A stretch of 47,045 bases of DNA from Saccoglossus kowalevskii (lineage: Eukaryota > Hemichordata > Enteropneusta > Harrimaniidae), in assembly GCF_000003605.2 (NCBI RefSeq), contig NW_003156736.1, forward strand, positions 310,837 to 357,881, in the 5' to 3' direction. The position numbers were made by a program, and so were the translations under genes. Positions 9,552-19,207 of this stretch are shown piece after piece. The stretch's first letter is position 1; every line of letters starts with the position of its first letter. The notes beneath the pieces were generated by a model that saw only the letters and a list, made by a program, of their open reading frames with translations, did no database searches and was not told where the DNA came from.

Positions 9552-9572
9552 CATGGAACTTATAGTTCCATG
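9552..9572. repeat. Second copy of the CATGGAAC palindrome
   Basis: The arms CATGGAACT/AGTTCCATG match the 8945-8964 palindrome, with a three-base centre. A CTAG-rich stretch surrounds it. Confidence 0.8.
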
Positions 9573-10170
9573 CTAGTATATACTAGTATGTCGTATGGGA
9601 CTCATATCATGGACACGGTGCGTCGCCCGCTGCGCTTTGGAAGAATGTCGATTACACATTGCAACTTGGTTACAAAATGAGAGCTGAAAAAGATATATAG
9701 TTTCTTCTTCAAGTCGACGCCTTCTCTGAACCCCCCTCTCTACCACCACCACCGAGAAGCGAGAAAAGGAGTATAATCCCTCGGGGTTATTTCGGGGTTA
9801 TAGACGAGTCTGGAAAACGGCTTCACAGTGCGTGACAGGGGTTGTCGTCAAAGAAAATGTTAAAACAAATATAGTTTCCAATAGTTAGCTAACTGAACAC
9901 CCGTAACGAATGATATTCAAGTTATTTTCGAGTTATCTGTAAAATGGTGGTTTTCAAACTCGGGTACAAGAGAATTTGAGTTTGTTTGTGTTAATAAGTT
10001 ATTTCCTTTTTGTAAAACAAACACACTACTGTTGTTTCGCTGTGATTGTGAAAACGGCTTCCCTGGGCCTGTAAATATTTAAAAGACAGGCTTATTTATT
10101 GGACATGGGCCAATTTTAATTTCCGTAAACACAATTGCTTCCTTAAATGCAAGAGATAGTGGTAGACACG

Positions 10171-10181
10171 AAAATGGCGAC
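10171..10181 (+). promoter_or_regulatory. YY1-like site (AAAATGGCGAC)
   Basis: AAAATGGCGAC matches the YY1 core AAnATGGCG. YY1 sites in this orientation often sit just downstream of transcription starts. It lies about 0.9 kb upstream of the HIVEP start codon in CpG-rich DNA, so it could mark a HIVEP start near 10.15 kb. The inference rests on one motif. Confidence 0.35.
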
Positions 10182-10904
10182 ACTTGTGTAAACACTAGTA
10201 CATTGTAAATAGTGTGTGCTCATCGACCCCTCCAATGATGGATAGCAACGTAATCTTACAACCCCGTAACATTTGTTGATTACTAGGTCAACGTGGGTCA
10301 ATTACAGCGCCTCATTTGCATAACAATCTTTGAATTTTATGTATCCATCCACGCCCGCGTAAATGACGTGAGTCGCAATAAAATAGTGCAACTGAATTCA
10401 AAGTTTAAATACAGAATCGGAACGAATTTGAATATAAATCATGTTGGAATTGAATATGTTTTGTTCAGAACTGGAACAGAAACATCATAAATCAATTAGA
10501 TTTATTAAATACTTCCAAAATGCGTGATTGTTAATGCTGTTAAATGATGGAGATTACGAAGTTTCACAATATTTGAAAAAGTGTACTTTTCATTGGTAAT
10601 CATACAATTAGAAATGAGTCGTCAGATAAATTGAATATTAAAACATAATATAATTTAAAAAATTAGTTTTTTTTTTTTTTTAATAATTCAGAATAGAATG
10701 GTGAACTTCATAAGTGTGCTTATTTCTCCCAGAATTCTTTAAAAAAATAGCCAAATCATATAACAAATCAGTATCCTGTTCATTTGTTGTGGCTTTCCCT
10801 GGGGGTTGTCCTCGGTGCGGAGTGATACACTGTAGGATCCTCGTGATTGTTACCGGGATATCCGTCTAGCCTCGGTCTGGGGCGTGGTATGGATCCAACT
10901 CTAC

Positions 10905-10912
10905 TGACGTCA
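10905..10912. promoter_or_regulatory. Consensus CRE (TGACGTCA) upstream of HIVEP
   Basis: A full CREB/ATF palindrome lies about 195 bp upstream of the HIVEP start codon, inside the CpG-rich promoter region, and 160 bp from the kappa-B palindrome. Confidence 0.45.
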
Positions 10913-11071
10913 TTACAATACATGGTTTTTGTCTTCGGTAAAACCGTCGAATTTCCACTAATTTCGAGCCGAAACATAACTGGCGTTTTCAACAGAAGAC
11001 ATTTGGAATGTCAAGTTCTTGAAAATCTACGCCTATTGGGTGTGTAACGATAGGATACTCGACACATTGAC

Positions 11072-11082
11072 GGGGAATTCCC
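11072..11082. promoter_or_regulatory. HIVEP: Palindromic kappa-B site GGGGAATTCCC
   Basis: The 11-mer GGGGAATTCCC fits the Rel/NF-kappa-B consensus GGGRNWYYCC on both strands and is 25 bp upstream of the HIVEP ATG. HIVEP proteins themselves bind kappa-B-type sequences through their ZAS zinc-finger pairs (known for the vertebrate family). The site could therefore carry auto-regulation or Rel control. It may be inside the 5' UTR, depending on where transcription starts. Confidence 0.55.
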
Positions 11083-11095
11083 AGTGCGTAGCTGC

Positions 11096-11104
11096 ATGTC
11101 GTAG
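11096..11104 (+). promoter_or_regulatory. HIVEP: Minimal upstream ORF (ATG-TCG-TAG) next to the HIVEP start
   Basis: A two-codon ORF ends two bases before the HIVEP ATG at 11107. If the transcript leader covers it, ribosomes starting there would terminate almost on top of the main start. Its own context is weak (CTGC before ATG). An in-frame TAG at 11089 shows that the main ATG is the first possible start of the coding frame. Confidence 0.4.
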
Positions 11105-11106
11105 CT

Positions 11107-11146
11107 ATGCCACGTCAAAAACAATCCAAACCTAAACGTCTCGAAG
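11107..11146 (+). CDS. HIVEP: HIVEP/Schnurri coding exon 1 (13 codons + 1 nt)
   Basis: The exon reads MPRQKQSKPKRLE and one extra base, then the donor GTAGGT (phase 1). Human HIVEP1 begins MPRTKQIHPRNL, so this is the expected N-terminus. It also resembles the RBBP4/NuRD-binding N-terminal motif of FOG1, SALL, BCL11 and ZNF827 (MSRRKQ or MPRRKQ followed by x-x-P). An in-frame stop at 11089 supports this ATG. The phase fits exon 2 at 31277, and the exon 2 phase fits exon 3, so the three join in one frame. The link across a 20 kb intron is inferred from phase and family similarity, without transcript data. Using a separate exon for this peptide would allow alternative promoters to include or skip it. 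Confidence 0.75.
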
Positions 11147-14100
11147 GTAGGTCATTTTTCACTCTTTTCCACCCTTTTAAAAGTCCACCTGTGATAGAAA
11201 CATTTTCGGACATTCAAAAACCGTACCACTGTACCTTTTTTAGATGCCAATGTCGGGCATTTGTTGGGTAAAATTGGGTGAAAACACGAGGAATTTCGGG
11301 GAAACACCTCGCTCGGTGTCGTTGGGGTTCCCTCATTATATATTCACAGTTTTTATCTACCAGCTTTCGACAAATTGTGGCCAAAGTGCAGGGTCTCGTG
11401 CCGTAATTTCAGTTAATACGACTCAGTTTATAACCCCGTTGCAAGAGTTTATTATTTTCAGCACGCTGCATTGCCCAAATTCAGCGGCGTAAGGGGAAAT
11501 CACCAACAGAAATTCGTTGGCCGATTCGGGAAAGCCTTTTTATAAAAAGCCATGCAGGACATACCATTTTACATATCAATGGCGGGGGGCACACCATGCT
11601 TAATGGAGGGACATAGTGACGCAGCAATGTTTTCATTTTCTTCAGCGTTTTACAGTAAACACGAGCCTAATTTCAAAGTAATCAAATTAGAAGTACTGAA
11701 GTACAGTTATTCAGTCCCAGAAACAAATGTATGCCGCTTATTAGGCTGTTTTGAGAGAAAACGCTTTCGTGATTCGAACTGGGTTTGTTTTGCAATGTTT
11801 GGACCTGCGCGTTGCACATACATTACTCATTTCTATAGAAAAGCCCCAAACGGAAATTAATCATCCCCTGAAATATTTTACCTTAAAAAACGAATCTATT
11901 TTTGAAGTGATTCGAATAGATTTAATGGCTTACAGTTTTGTAAATACAGATGCATATTATTTGTTTAATGTTTACGTGCAAGACTGGTCTATACAGTGTG
12001 AAGAGCAAGTCTTTAAGTTACCGGGCGGACGAGTTTATTTTTGTACTAATATTCTACTTTATACGTGAAATATCGGCCAGACGCCTACGTAGTTGATAAA
12101 TTACATCTCATTTATTTTTAAAATTAAACTTCTCTTCCGTCTTGCGAGCGTTATCTTATTCTAGGTCACCGCGTTGTTGTTTTGGAAGTACGCGGGGGTG
12201 TACATTCAATGGCTGCCATGTTGCACACAAGGAGGCAGAGAGAATCCCGGTTTGTCACCTGTCAATCTACGTTCAGCGGCTTTTTTGTAATGGCCCGCCC
12301 ACATCCAGACATACTGAGGGAATCCCATATTCCGCATAACTACTACAGATTGTTTGAATGCCTTTCCACGTTTATGTATGGTTCCACCAAGAAAAAAAAT
12401 ATTGCATTTCTGTTATTGTGTCAGTCAGGGTGGCACCATACATGTATTTAAAATGTTACTTTGGTCCCCTCCAAAAAAAAAAAACACGATGAAAGTCCTT
12501 GAAAATTTGTATGCATTATTAATTTAGTTTAAATTTAAATAATATTAACAGAGTTGGTGTAGTATTAAGGGTGCATAATAGTCTTGTCATTAACACCATT
12601 TTAATTGCATAAAACATGAGTGCAATACTTAAGATAAGATTTGGGGGTAGGTTAGGAGTAATATACATGTATTGCATGGGGGTTCATTTGTGGTTTGAAA
12701 TATTGTCAAAATAATAATTACTTACCAGTGTAACAAACTCCACACCCTTGTTGTACACAAACTATGCCTATTTAACTACTAGTATATTTCAATCACAAAG
12801 TTGAAATTTATTCTTCTATAACAACATTTATAATATAATTTTGTTTTGTTTAGTCTAGATTTCTCCATTATGACCTAATAATTAGCCTAGACAAAAAAAA
12901 TGTTTTTTGCCACCTATTATGTTGCTGTAACTTGCTATTCAAAAATGACTTCACCAGATGCTGTGATTCATGTGAAAATACTGTTTTTCTTCACACGAAT
13001 GCTGATTTTGGCAAAAACCTTTCAACCTTGCATGCACGATCACATACAAATAAGCTTGTAGCTGCTGTTACTAAAATATAGTGTGAACTGAGTGCGTGAA
13101 TCCAAATGATAGAACAGCCACTTAAACCTATACAGTAGTATCAGTAGTATACATTTGTATGTACATTCGTATGCAAATCATGTACAATGAAGACACTCCA
13201 GGTATGATGACTTCTAAATTCTGGTGGTTTCAAATTCCCAGATGATTAAGTAATATTGTCTGATTATTGTCATTTTATGGCAGTCCTTGAAATAATATTT
13301 GCCAGACTTTATTCATTCGTGTTGAATTCATCAAACATTCAGCTGACTGTAATTTAAATAGTATCATACTGACCTGCTTTCTAGCGGTATAAATTTAGCT
13401 GAAAATTAATACATGTTACCATGGCAACACTGTTGCTAGTTAAGTATGTCTCCTCCTGTTCATTGTAATACATGGAATTAATTTTCATTTTAACTGGTTT
13501 GTATTAAGTTTATTTTCACTGATTTTTGATGAGTTGAATTTAAAATATAGAAAAATACTGTAGAATACTTTATTTTCGCTTGGAATTTATTTTCACTATT
13601 TTCGCTGAAGGGATGATTCCGTAAAAATAAAATCCAGAGAATATACTTTTTTTCCTATATTTCACATTCACCTCGTCAAAAATCAGTGAAAATAAATTCC
13701 ATAAAGAACGCCCATAAAGGCAGCAAAAATAATGTATTCCACAGTAAGTATTTTCACTGGATTTTATCTTCACTGATTCATCTTTCTCTATCAAAAATAA
13801 AGTAGTACAAGCATATACAGTACTCTATTTATCTTGCCTGAAACACCCTGGCATAAGGTATTCTGGATTGCTGTCTGTTCTCACCATTGGTGTTAGTGTC
13901 AGTTTCATGAACTTATATTTGCAAATATAAAAAAATATACTATTCTAGAATTTATCTTCTTAGGCCGTAGAGCTAAAAAAAGAGCTCCACTATTTTTCAT
14001 TTTTATTTTGCATACTATAATTCCAAGTAAGTGTCTGTCCTCACATCTGTTGTCTTTGTCGTCCACATCGTAAACATGTCACATGTATGTTTACAATAAA

Positions 14101-14425
14101 GTTTTGGTAAAATGGTTGTGTAGCAGTTTCAAACTTTTAAACATGCATGTGTTTGTTTGTGGAAATCTTGAGCTTCAATTATTCTTTCTACTGAGTAGGA
14201 CCTATATTTCCTGTTACAAATATTTTTTTCTGATTTAGTCTGATTAACAGGTCTGTGTGTTCGATTGGGGGATCACCAACTATCCAAATTATTTTTGCAT
14301 AACATAGCATTAGTCTTGGTCGAAAAACGCCAAGTAAAACTAAAAACCAAAATAACAATAAATAAAATGTGGAAAAAAATCACTATAACATTCAATGTAA
14401 TAGAGTTGGTTAACTTGTTCTATAT
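11147..14425. other. HIVEP intron 1, first part
   Basis: From 11147 to about 12.4 kb the DNA is still CpG-rich, and open frames are fairly long on the plus strand (11244-11492, 11552-11860, 11751-12068, 12142-12451). None has a recognisable domain. The frame at 12182-12451 includes ATGGCTGCCATGTTG at about 12211, YY1-like, and might be an alternative leader exon. After about 12.4 kb CpG becomes rare. A foldback MITE of family A lies at 13556-13746. Confidence 0.5.
13556..13746. mobile_element. Foldback MITE, family A
   Basis: It begins TACTGTAGAATACTTTATTT and ends with TATTCCACAGTA. The inside carries the family blocks TTTTCGCTTGGAAT and TCAGTGAAAATAAATTCCA. The bases TA at each outer end fit a TA target, typical of Tc1/mariner-type MITEs. 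A truncated second copy in the opposite orientation lies just to the left (about 13495-13553). Confidence 0.75.
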
Positions 14426-14775
14426 CAGTGTTCTCCCCGGAAATTTAAACCACTGTGACGGTAAACATTATAAATATGCATAACAATTGCAATCATTTGC
14501 ATAATTATTTCAAACAGAAATTGTTATGAGTAACATACTCAATTACATATTGCACAATATTATTCACTTACCCCAGTACAAAACTCTTATCGCATTAAGA
14601 GTATTACAACTTCACACAAGTTTTTAGCATTTTATCAATTTGATTTGAAAAAAGTCAGCAATGGCACAGTGGAAATAACCCACTGTGCCAGTTTGAATAA
14701 TGACTGTGGCGGTGTCAGACCTAAGTGGTGGTTAAACAGAGCACTGTTGCATTACCACGCCTCTGAATCATTGTA
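14426..14775. repeat. Interspersed repeat R1, copy 1
   Basis: It starts GTGTTCTCCCCGGAAATTTA and runs through GTGACGGTAAA, ATTTGCATAATTATTTCAAAC, a TCAATTTGATTT block and GACTGTGGCGGTGTCAGAC. Two more copies with the same order of blocks lie at about 23704-24260 and 30759-31195. I see no coding capacity or clear terminal repeats. Confidence 0.75.
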
Positions 14776-14864
14776 TGCCTTGCAGAAGACTGCATTTTTA
14801 ATCAAATTACTTGGAGAACACTGAAGATGCTCCTAAGCTGTGAAAATATGGTCTAAATAATGTG

Positions 14865-15227
14865 TACTGTAAAATGAGTAATTTTCACTGGNNNNNNNNN
14901 NNNNNNNNNNNNNNNNNNNNNNNNNNNNNNNNNNNNNNNNNNNNNNNNNNNNNNNNNNNNNNNNNNNNNNNNNNNNNNNNNNNNNNNNNNNNNNNNNNNN
15001 NNNNNNNNNNNNNNNNNNNNNNNNNNNNNNNNNNNNNNNNNNNNNNNNNNNNNNNNNNNNNNNNNNNNNNNNNNNNNNNNNNNNNNNNNNNNNNNNNNNN
15101 NNNNNNNNNNNNNNNNNNNNNNNNNNNNNNNNNNNNNNNNNNNNNNNNNNNNNNNNNNNNNNNNNNNNNNNNNNNNNNNNNNNNNNNNNNNNNNNNNNNN
15201 NCAGTGAAAATTAGTCATTTTACAGTA
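14865..15227. mobile_element. Foldback MITE, family B, interrupted by an assembly gap
   Basis: The left end TACTGTAAAATGAGTAATTTT and the right end (reverse complement: TACTGTAAAATGACTAATTTT) face each other around 310 unknown bases (14892-15201). The ends match family B copies at 20679 and 24934. The gap is therefore probably the hairpin-forming interior. The true length may differ from 310. Confidence 0.8.
14892..15201. other. Assembly gap (310 N)
   Basis: These are unknown bases only. The open frames reported through here are artefacts of N translation. The gap is flanked by the two inverted ends of a family B MITE. Confidence 0.99.
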
Positions 15228-17364
15228 ATTTACTGATGTTTCATGTCCAGTCAGCATGTCTTGCCATTAATCTTTCTGAATCCTGCCACCTTCTCAGACA
15301 TGACTACCTACCCATTAATTATTTATATCTCAAGTTAGATGTTTTATCAAGTTAAATGTTTTTTTTACTCCATGAATTTATACAAACAACATTGATCATG
15401 TTTTCATAATTAATACTGTTTCTAAAGAGTGGTGGACAAGACATGCTCATGCATATTCAAATTTTATGTAAATGTACATGTATGTGTTGTACATACAATG
15501 TACATATGTCACATGGGACTCGCATCATGCACAGCTAGTCGAGTCAATCACTGCCCTTTGAGTATGCAAAGTTGAAATCTACCATGTGATCAGCTAATCC
15601 TATAAAATCTGTGCACTGTATACGGTGCATATGATTTGTATGATTTTCATATACTGAATTGATATCATAAGTAATTTTAATTTTCACTACCATTATATTG
15701 ACAAACCTATATTCATGGATTACTCCATATGAATCGCATCTGGTATATGGCTCTAAATTAGATTCAGTAACTTAAATCCTGTCGTAATTGAATCCTGGGT
15801 AAACCTTCGTGTAACACCATATCTACTCCTTTTTCCATATCAAAGACCTCTGGAATGGTCTAGCTGTATGAGCTACTGTAAAATACTTTATTTTAGCTGT
15901 AATTAATTTTTGCTGGAAAGACTTTTTAGGTGTTTTGTATTGAATTTATTTTCACTGATTTCTGATGAGTTGAATGTAAAATATAGGAAAAAAGGTATAT
16001 TGGCTGGATTTCATTTGCACTGAATCATTCCTTCAGCGAAAATTAATTCCAAGCAAAAATAAAGTATTTTACAGTAAGATCTTTCAGAATTGATGCAACA
16101 TTTTGATTTTGATGTAGTAAACGGTGGACCATTTTAAACTTATCTGTATAGGAAAATTTATCATCACCATTGTCTAGGTGGAAAACAATGTTTACATATA
16201 CATGTAGATGGAAAAAGCATTAATAACGTGCTCGTACACCTTAAATTGTATTTATTGTATGCAGAATCATTAAAATATGACTTAATTTCAGCATAGAGGC
16301 ATCTGTCATTTACATCAGCTCAAAATACAGTACAAAGATTGATCCAGAGAAAAAAATCCTGCTTTAAAAAGTAGGAAAATAGTTTAAGCAGTTGCTCGCC
16401 AGATTTTCTAATGGTCCCCCTCTAATTCTTGGGAACTGTGTATTATTTAATAAATAAGGGGCTATATAAATTGATAAGAAAACATGTTTTTATTGGTCTT
16501 TTTTGTGGTGAAAAAAGAATCAATTGGTATTATAATTTGTTAATGTTTTTGTTATTGCCCCGGTTTCCTGTATCAATATCATATGGCTGGAGCTGTCATC
16601 CCTATGTTTGATTGGTTTAGTCCAGGCTTTACAGCTGATTGAATTTCATTGGATTTCTATATTTTTTCTCTGTTTGTTGCTGCAAAAAAAATTGATTTTA
16701 CTCTGATCATAGTTCCTATTTTTACGAGACCTCCCAAAAAAACGATGAGAGGTACATAACAGGCGTAATGATTTATAAATTAATCTAGTAAAGTAAATTC
16801 TGTGAAAAAAGATGTTCATGTAAACCTGCAAGTTTGCTAGAAAGTTATCATCTGTCACTAAATTTTTTATTACCGGTAACTGCTTTTTAAGTTGTGATAA
16901 TACTGTATCGTCAGTATCTCCCTATACAGCTGAGTTAAAGCAAAGCAGACTCAACTGTACATAGTTTTGTAAACTGATATCTATACTAAGACCTTCAGGG
17001 AAAGGCTTAGGAATTGATAGCTTACCTGCATTAAAATTTCCAGACGTTTGGATAAAAAAAGGGGAAAACATCAACCACGAGGCAATTTTTTTTACTAATT
17101 TCACGGTATAATTTTTTTTTATTCCTAGCACATTTCAAATTCCATAAATAGTTAAGTGCATATGTGAAACTAAAATTCCTACTTCTGCAGTCTTGGATAC
17201 AAGTTTATATATAATTCTACAATATTTCTTCTTAGTTTTACGTCAGCAGACACGTATGGTTGTCATCAGAGTTTTGTGTCAATCTGTGCCACAGGCAAGG
17301 ATTGATGCTACTCTTGTTGTTTTCGACTGTGTCTGCCTATATTAACCTCAGAATTTCAGAGTGT
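15228..17364. other. HIVEP intron 1, 15.2-17.4 kb
   Basis: AT-rich, CpG-poor intron. The only structure I can name is the family A MITE at 15874-16076. Small open frames (16429-16611 plus, 16646-16858 minus, 16922-17131 minus) are AT-rich and unlike known proteins. Confidence 0.6.
15874..16076. mobile_element. Foldback MITE, family A, intact ends
   Basis: It begins TACTGTAAAATACTTTATTT and ends with AAATAAAGTATTTTACAGTA, exact inverted complements for at least 20 bases. Further matching arms (AATTAATTTTTGCTG / CAGCGAAAATTAATT) lie inside. TA at both ends fits a TA target-site duplication. There is no transposase; it is non-autonomous, probably Tc1/mariner-like. Confidence 0.88.
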
Positions 17365-17552
17365 TGCAAAATCACTAATTTTCACTGGGTTTAAATTTTG
17401 CTGATTTACCAGGCATATTCAGTGGATTTTAAATTCACAGTTTTATCATTTAGATAATGTGTTCTATGCTAAATTTTACATATTCACTGGGTTTTAATTT
17501 AGCGCATTTTCCAGTCAGCGAAATAAGCTGAATAATTAACCCTTTTACAGTA
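17365..17552. mobile_element. Foldback MITE, family B
   Basis: The right end CCCTTTTACAGTA is intact; the left end is eroded to TGCAAAATCACTAATTTT. The interior CAGTGGATTTTAAATTCAC ... GATAATGTGTTCTATGCTAA is shared with the copies at 20679 and 24934. Confidence 0.8.
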
Positions 17553-18094
17553 TATTTATCACATGTATAAAGTGAAACTACAAAGTGTTGAAACTATATA
17601 AATATGTCATTGTGCATTCCTATTATGGTGATTTTGTTGGCACCACGATGTTTATACTTCACACGAACATCTTGCATATAATGCGTAGAAATTCTGCTTG
17701 TTCATGTTATTTGCACCAATTTGCTAGGATTTATTTTTTAATTTCCACCAATCTTTTGCGGGGTCTGAATAATAGTTCTGAAAATAAACACACTAGCTGC
17801 CAACAGGAATAATAATTTTTATGTCACAGTTATTGGACTGTATATAAACCTGGAAGCTCCGGGCAACCTTCAGGTAGCATGTACAATGAACAAAACTCAG
17901 CAGTATATGACGTCAAACTATGTGATATGCATTCTTGATGTGTCCTGTATTACGTCACACTGTGAAGACACACACGTTATGCTTGTTGTACATGTACGGA
18001 CTGATGACTTTTCCTCCGGTTCAGTCTCCACTTTTTTTTTCCTGAAAAAAAATTGCAATATCAAGCCAAAAAAATAGTGAGAAAAATGTTAACT

Positions 18095-18235
18095 TTCAGT
18101 TAAGCCTAATCTCACAACAAATTGGATTAAAATTACAATCGATAACAAAAGATAGATTAACTTTGTAAACAACATAAGCAATAGTGTCCCATGATTCTTT
18201 GGTGCAATCCCTGGGCTTGGAAGTTTCCCCTTTAA
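18095..18235. mobile_element. Small MITE-like element, copy 1
   Basis: The sequence from AGTTAAGCCTAATCTCACAAC to CTTGGAAGTTTCCCCTTTAA occurs in reverse orientation at 29065-29213, including the shared core ATTCTTTGGTGCAATCC. Both ends carry AAAGGGG(A/C)-type termini in the better-preserved copy. It is non-coding. Confidence 0.75.
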
Positions 18236-18829
18236 CCCTTTGAGCAGCATTGTCAACTTTTGGCACCATCCACGAAATATCTCTGTGCCTCTTGCTCCCG
18301 ACATGAAATCTTGATAAAAGTTGTCAAAAACTAAAAGCCAATGCCAGATACTGTCTGTATGATTCAAAACTATGTTGAAATTTAAGGAAAATGTTGAGAA
18401 ATGTGTAAAAATTTTAGCTGTATATTTGGCGGGGGAAATATCTGGCAGTCAAAGATTTAAGATTTAAGATTCAACAAGATGTGTGTGACAACAATTACTC
18501 GCAAATTGTTTGATGTGCAATATGTCAGTGCCTACAATAAAAACATGTCTGGTCATCTAACCCTAACTTATTTTATAGGGGCATATTATCGCATTTTTTG
18601 TTTGTTTGACCTTACATAAACAAAAACGCTTGTATCTGGTAAAATATTCTGTAAGCCAACAAAGTTGAATACTATAAACTATTAAATTTTCACTGCTAGA
18701 AATGTTTGCAATTATGGGATTTTATGTCATTTGTAAAAAATTTAGTCATAGTTACTGATACTTTGTTTTAAGACCCAAAGAAATTGTCACTGTTATAGAA
18801 TAAACCATTTTCCATTCACTGTGGGAATC

Positions 18830-19207
18830 ACGTGTTATGCGTGAAATCGAATGTAAAAACAGGACAAACAAAGGTCATAGCGTCGTAGTGGCGTCAAACA
18901 TCGCGTGGGATTCGACAAACGCGAACATATTTTCGGGGGCATTTCCAAGCTTAATAATGTGCTGTACACATTCGATGATAGACAATTTCGATTAAGTGAG
19001 GGTATTTGGAAGCAATATTCCTCTGTCGAAGATCAGCCGGTCGATATGAGCTATGAAATAAAGAAATTCGAGTTCAAAATCAAATCAATCGATTTTTGCG
19101 GCAGATGTTCAACGTGCGTTTTTCATGCAACTCGCGAGATCTCACAATTGAACAGAAAATCACCTATTTTGCGATTTCCTTTGACTGAAAAAATTTGTTT
19201 CTGGTGA
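18830..19207. other. CpG-rich patch inside intron 1, with a 100-codon open frame
   Basis: CpG dinucleotides are frequent here (for example GCGTCGTAGTGGCGTC, CATCGCGTGGGATTCG, ACTCGCGAGATC), while the neighbouring kilobases have almost none. A plus-strand frame at 18905-19207 reads through; I recognise no domain in it. The patch starts with CACGTG at 18830. It could be an unmethylated internal promoter or enhancer of HIVEP, or a young insertion that has not yet lost its CpGs. Confidence 0.5.

Larger units (their letters stand above)
7134..11106. other. Intergenic/promoter region between AIG1-like exons and HIVEP
   Basis: This 4 kb, head-to-head interval is CpG-rich over much of its length and contains no gene I recognise. 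It holds two hairpins (7358-7387 and 7453-7488), consensus CRE sites (7403-7410 and 10905-10912), a TATA-type promoter candidate at 7613, a degenerate foldback MITE at about 8262-8450, two copies of a CATGGAAC palindrome (8945-8964, 9552-9572), a YY1-like site at 10171 and the kappa-B palindrome at 11072. Untranslated HIVEP leader exons may lie here; I cannot place a transcription start from sequence alone. Confidence 0.55.

Noticed and set aside
11244-12068. Three overlapping plus-strand frames just after HIVEP exon 1
   Set aside because: No recognisable domain and no shared splice phase with exon 2; kept only as intron description.
12721-12765. Minus-strand GVEFVTL followed by GTAAGT, like a sixth AIG1-type exon end
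   Set aside because: A stop codon lies 13 codons upstream in that frame with no Met and no hydrophobic segment.
14853-15257. Long open frames on both strands
   Set aside because: They are made of translated N; the real sequence is an assembly gap.
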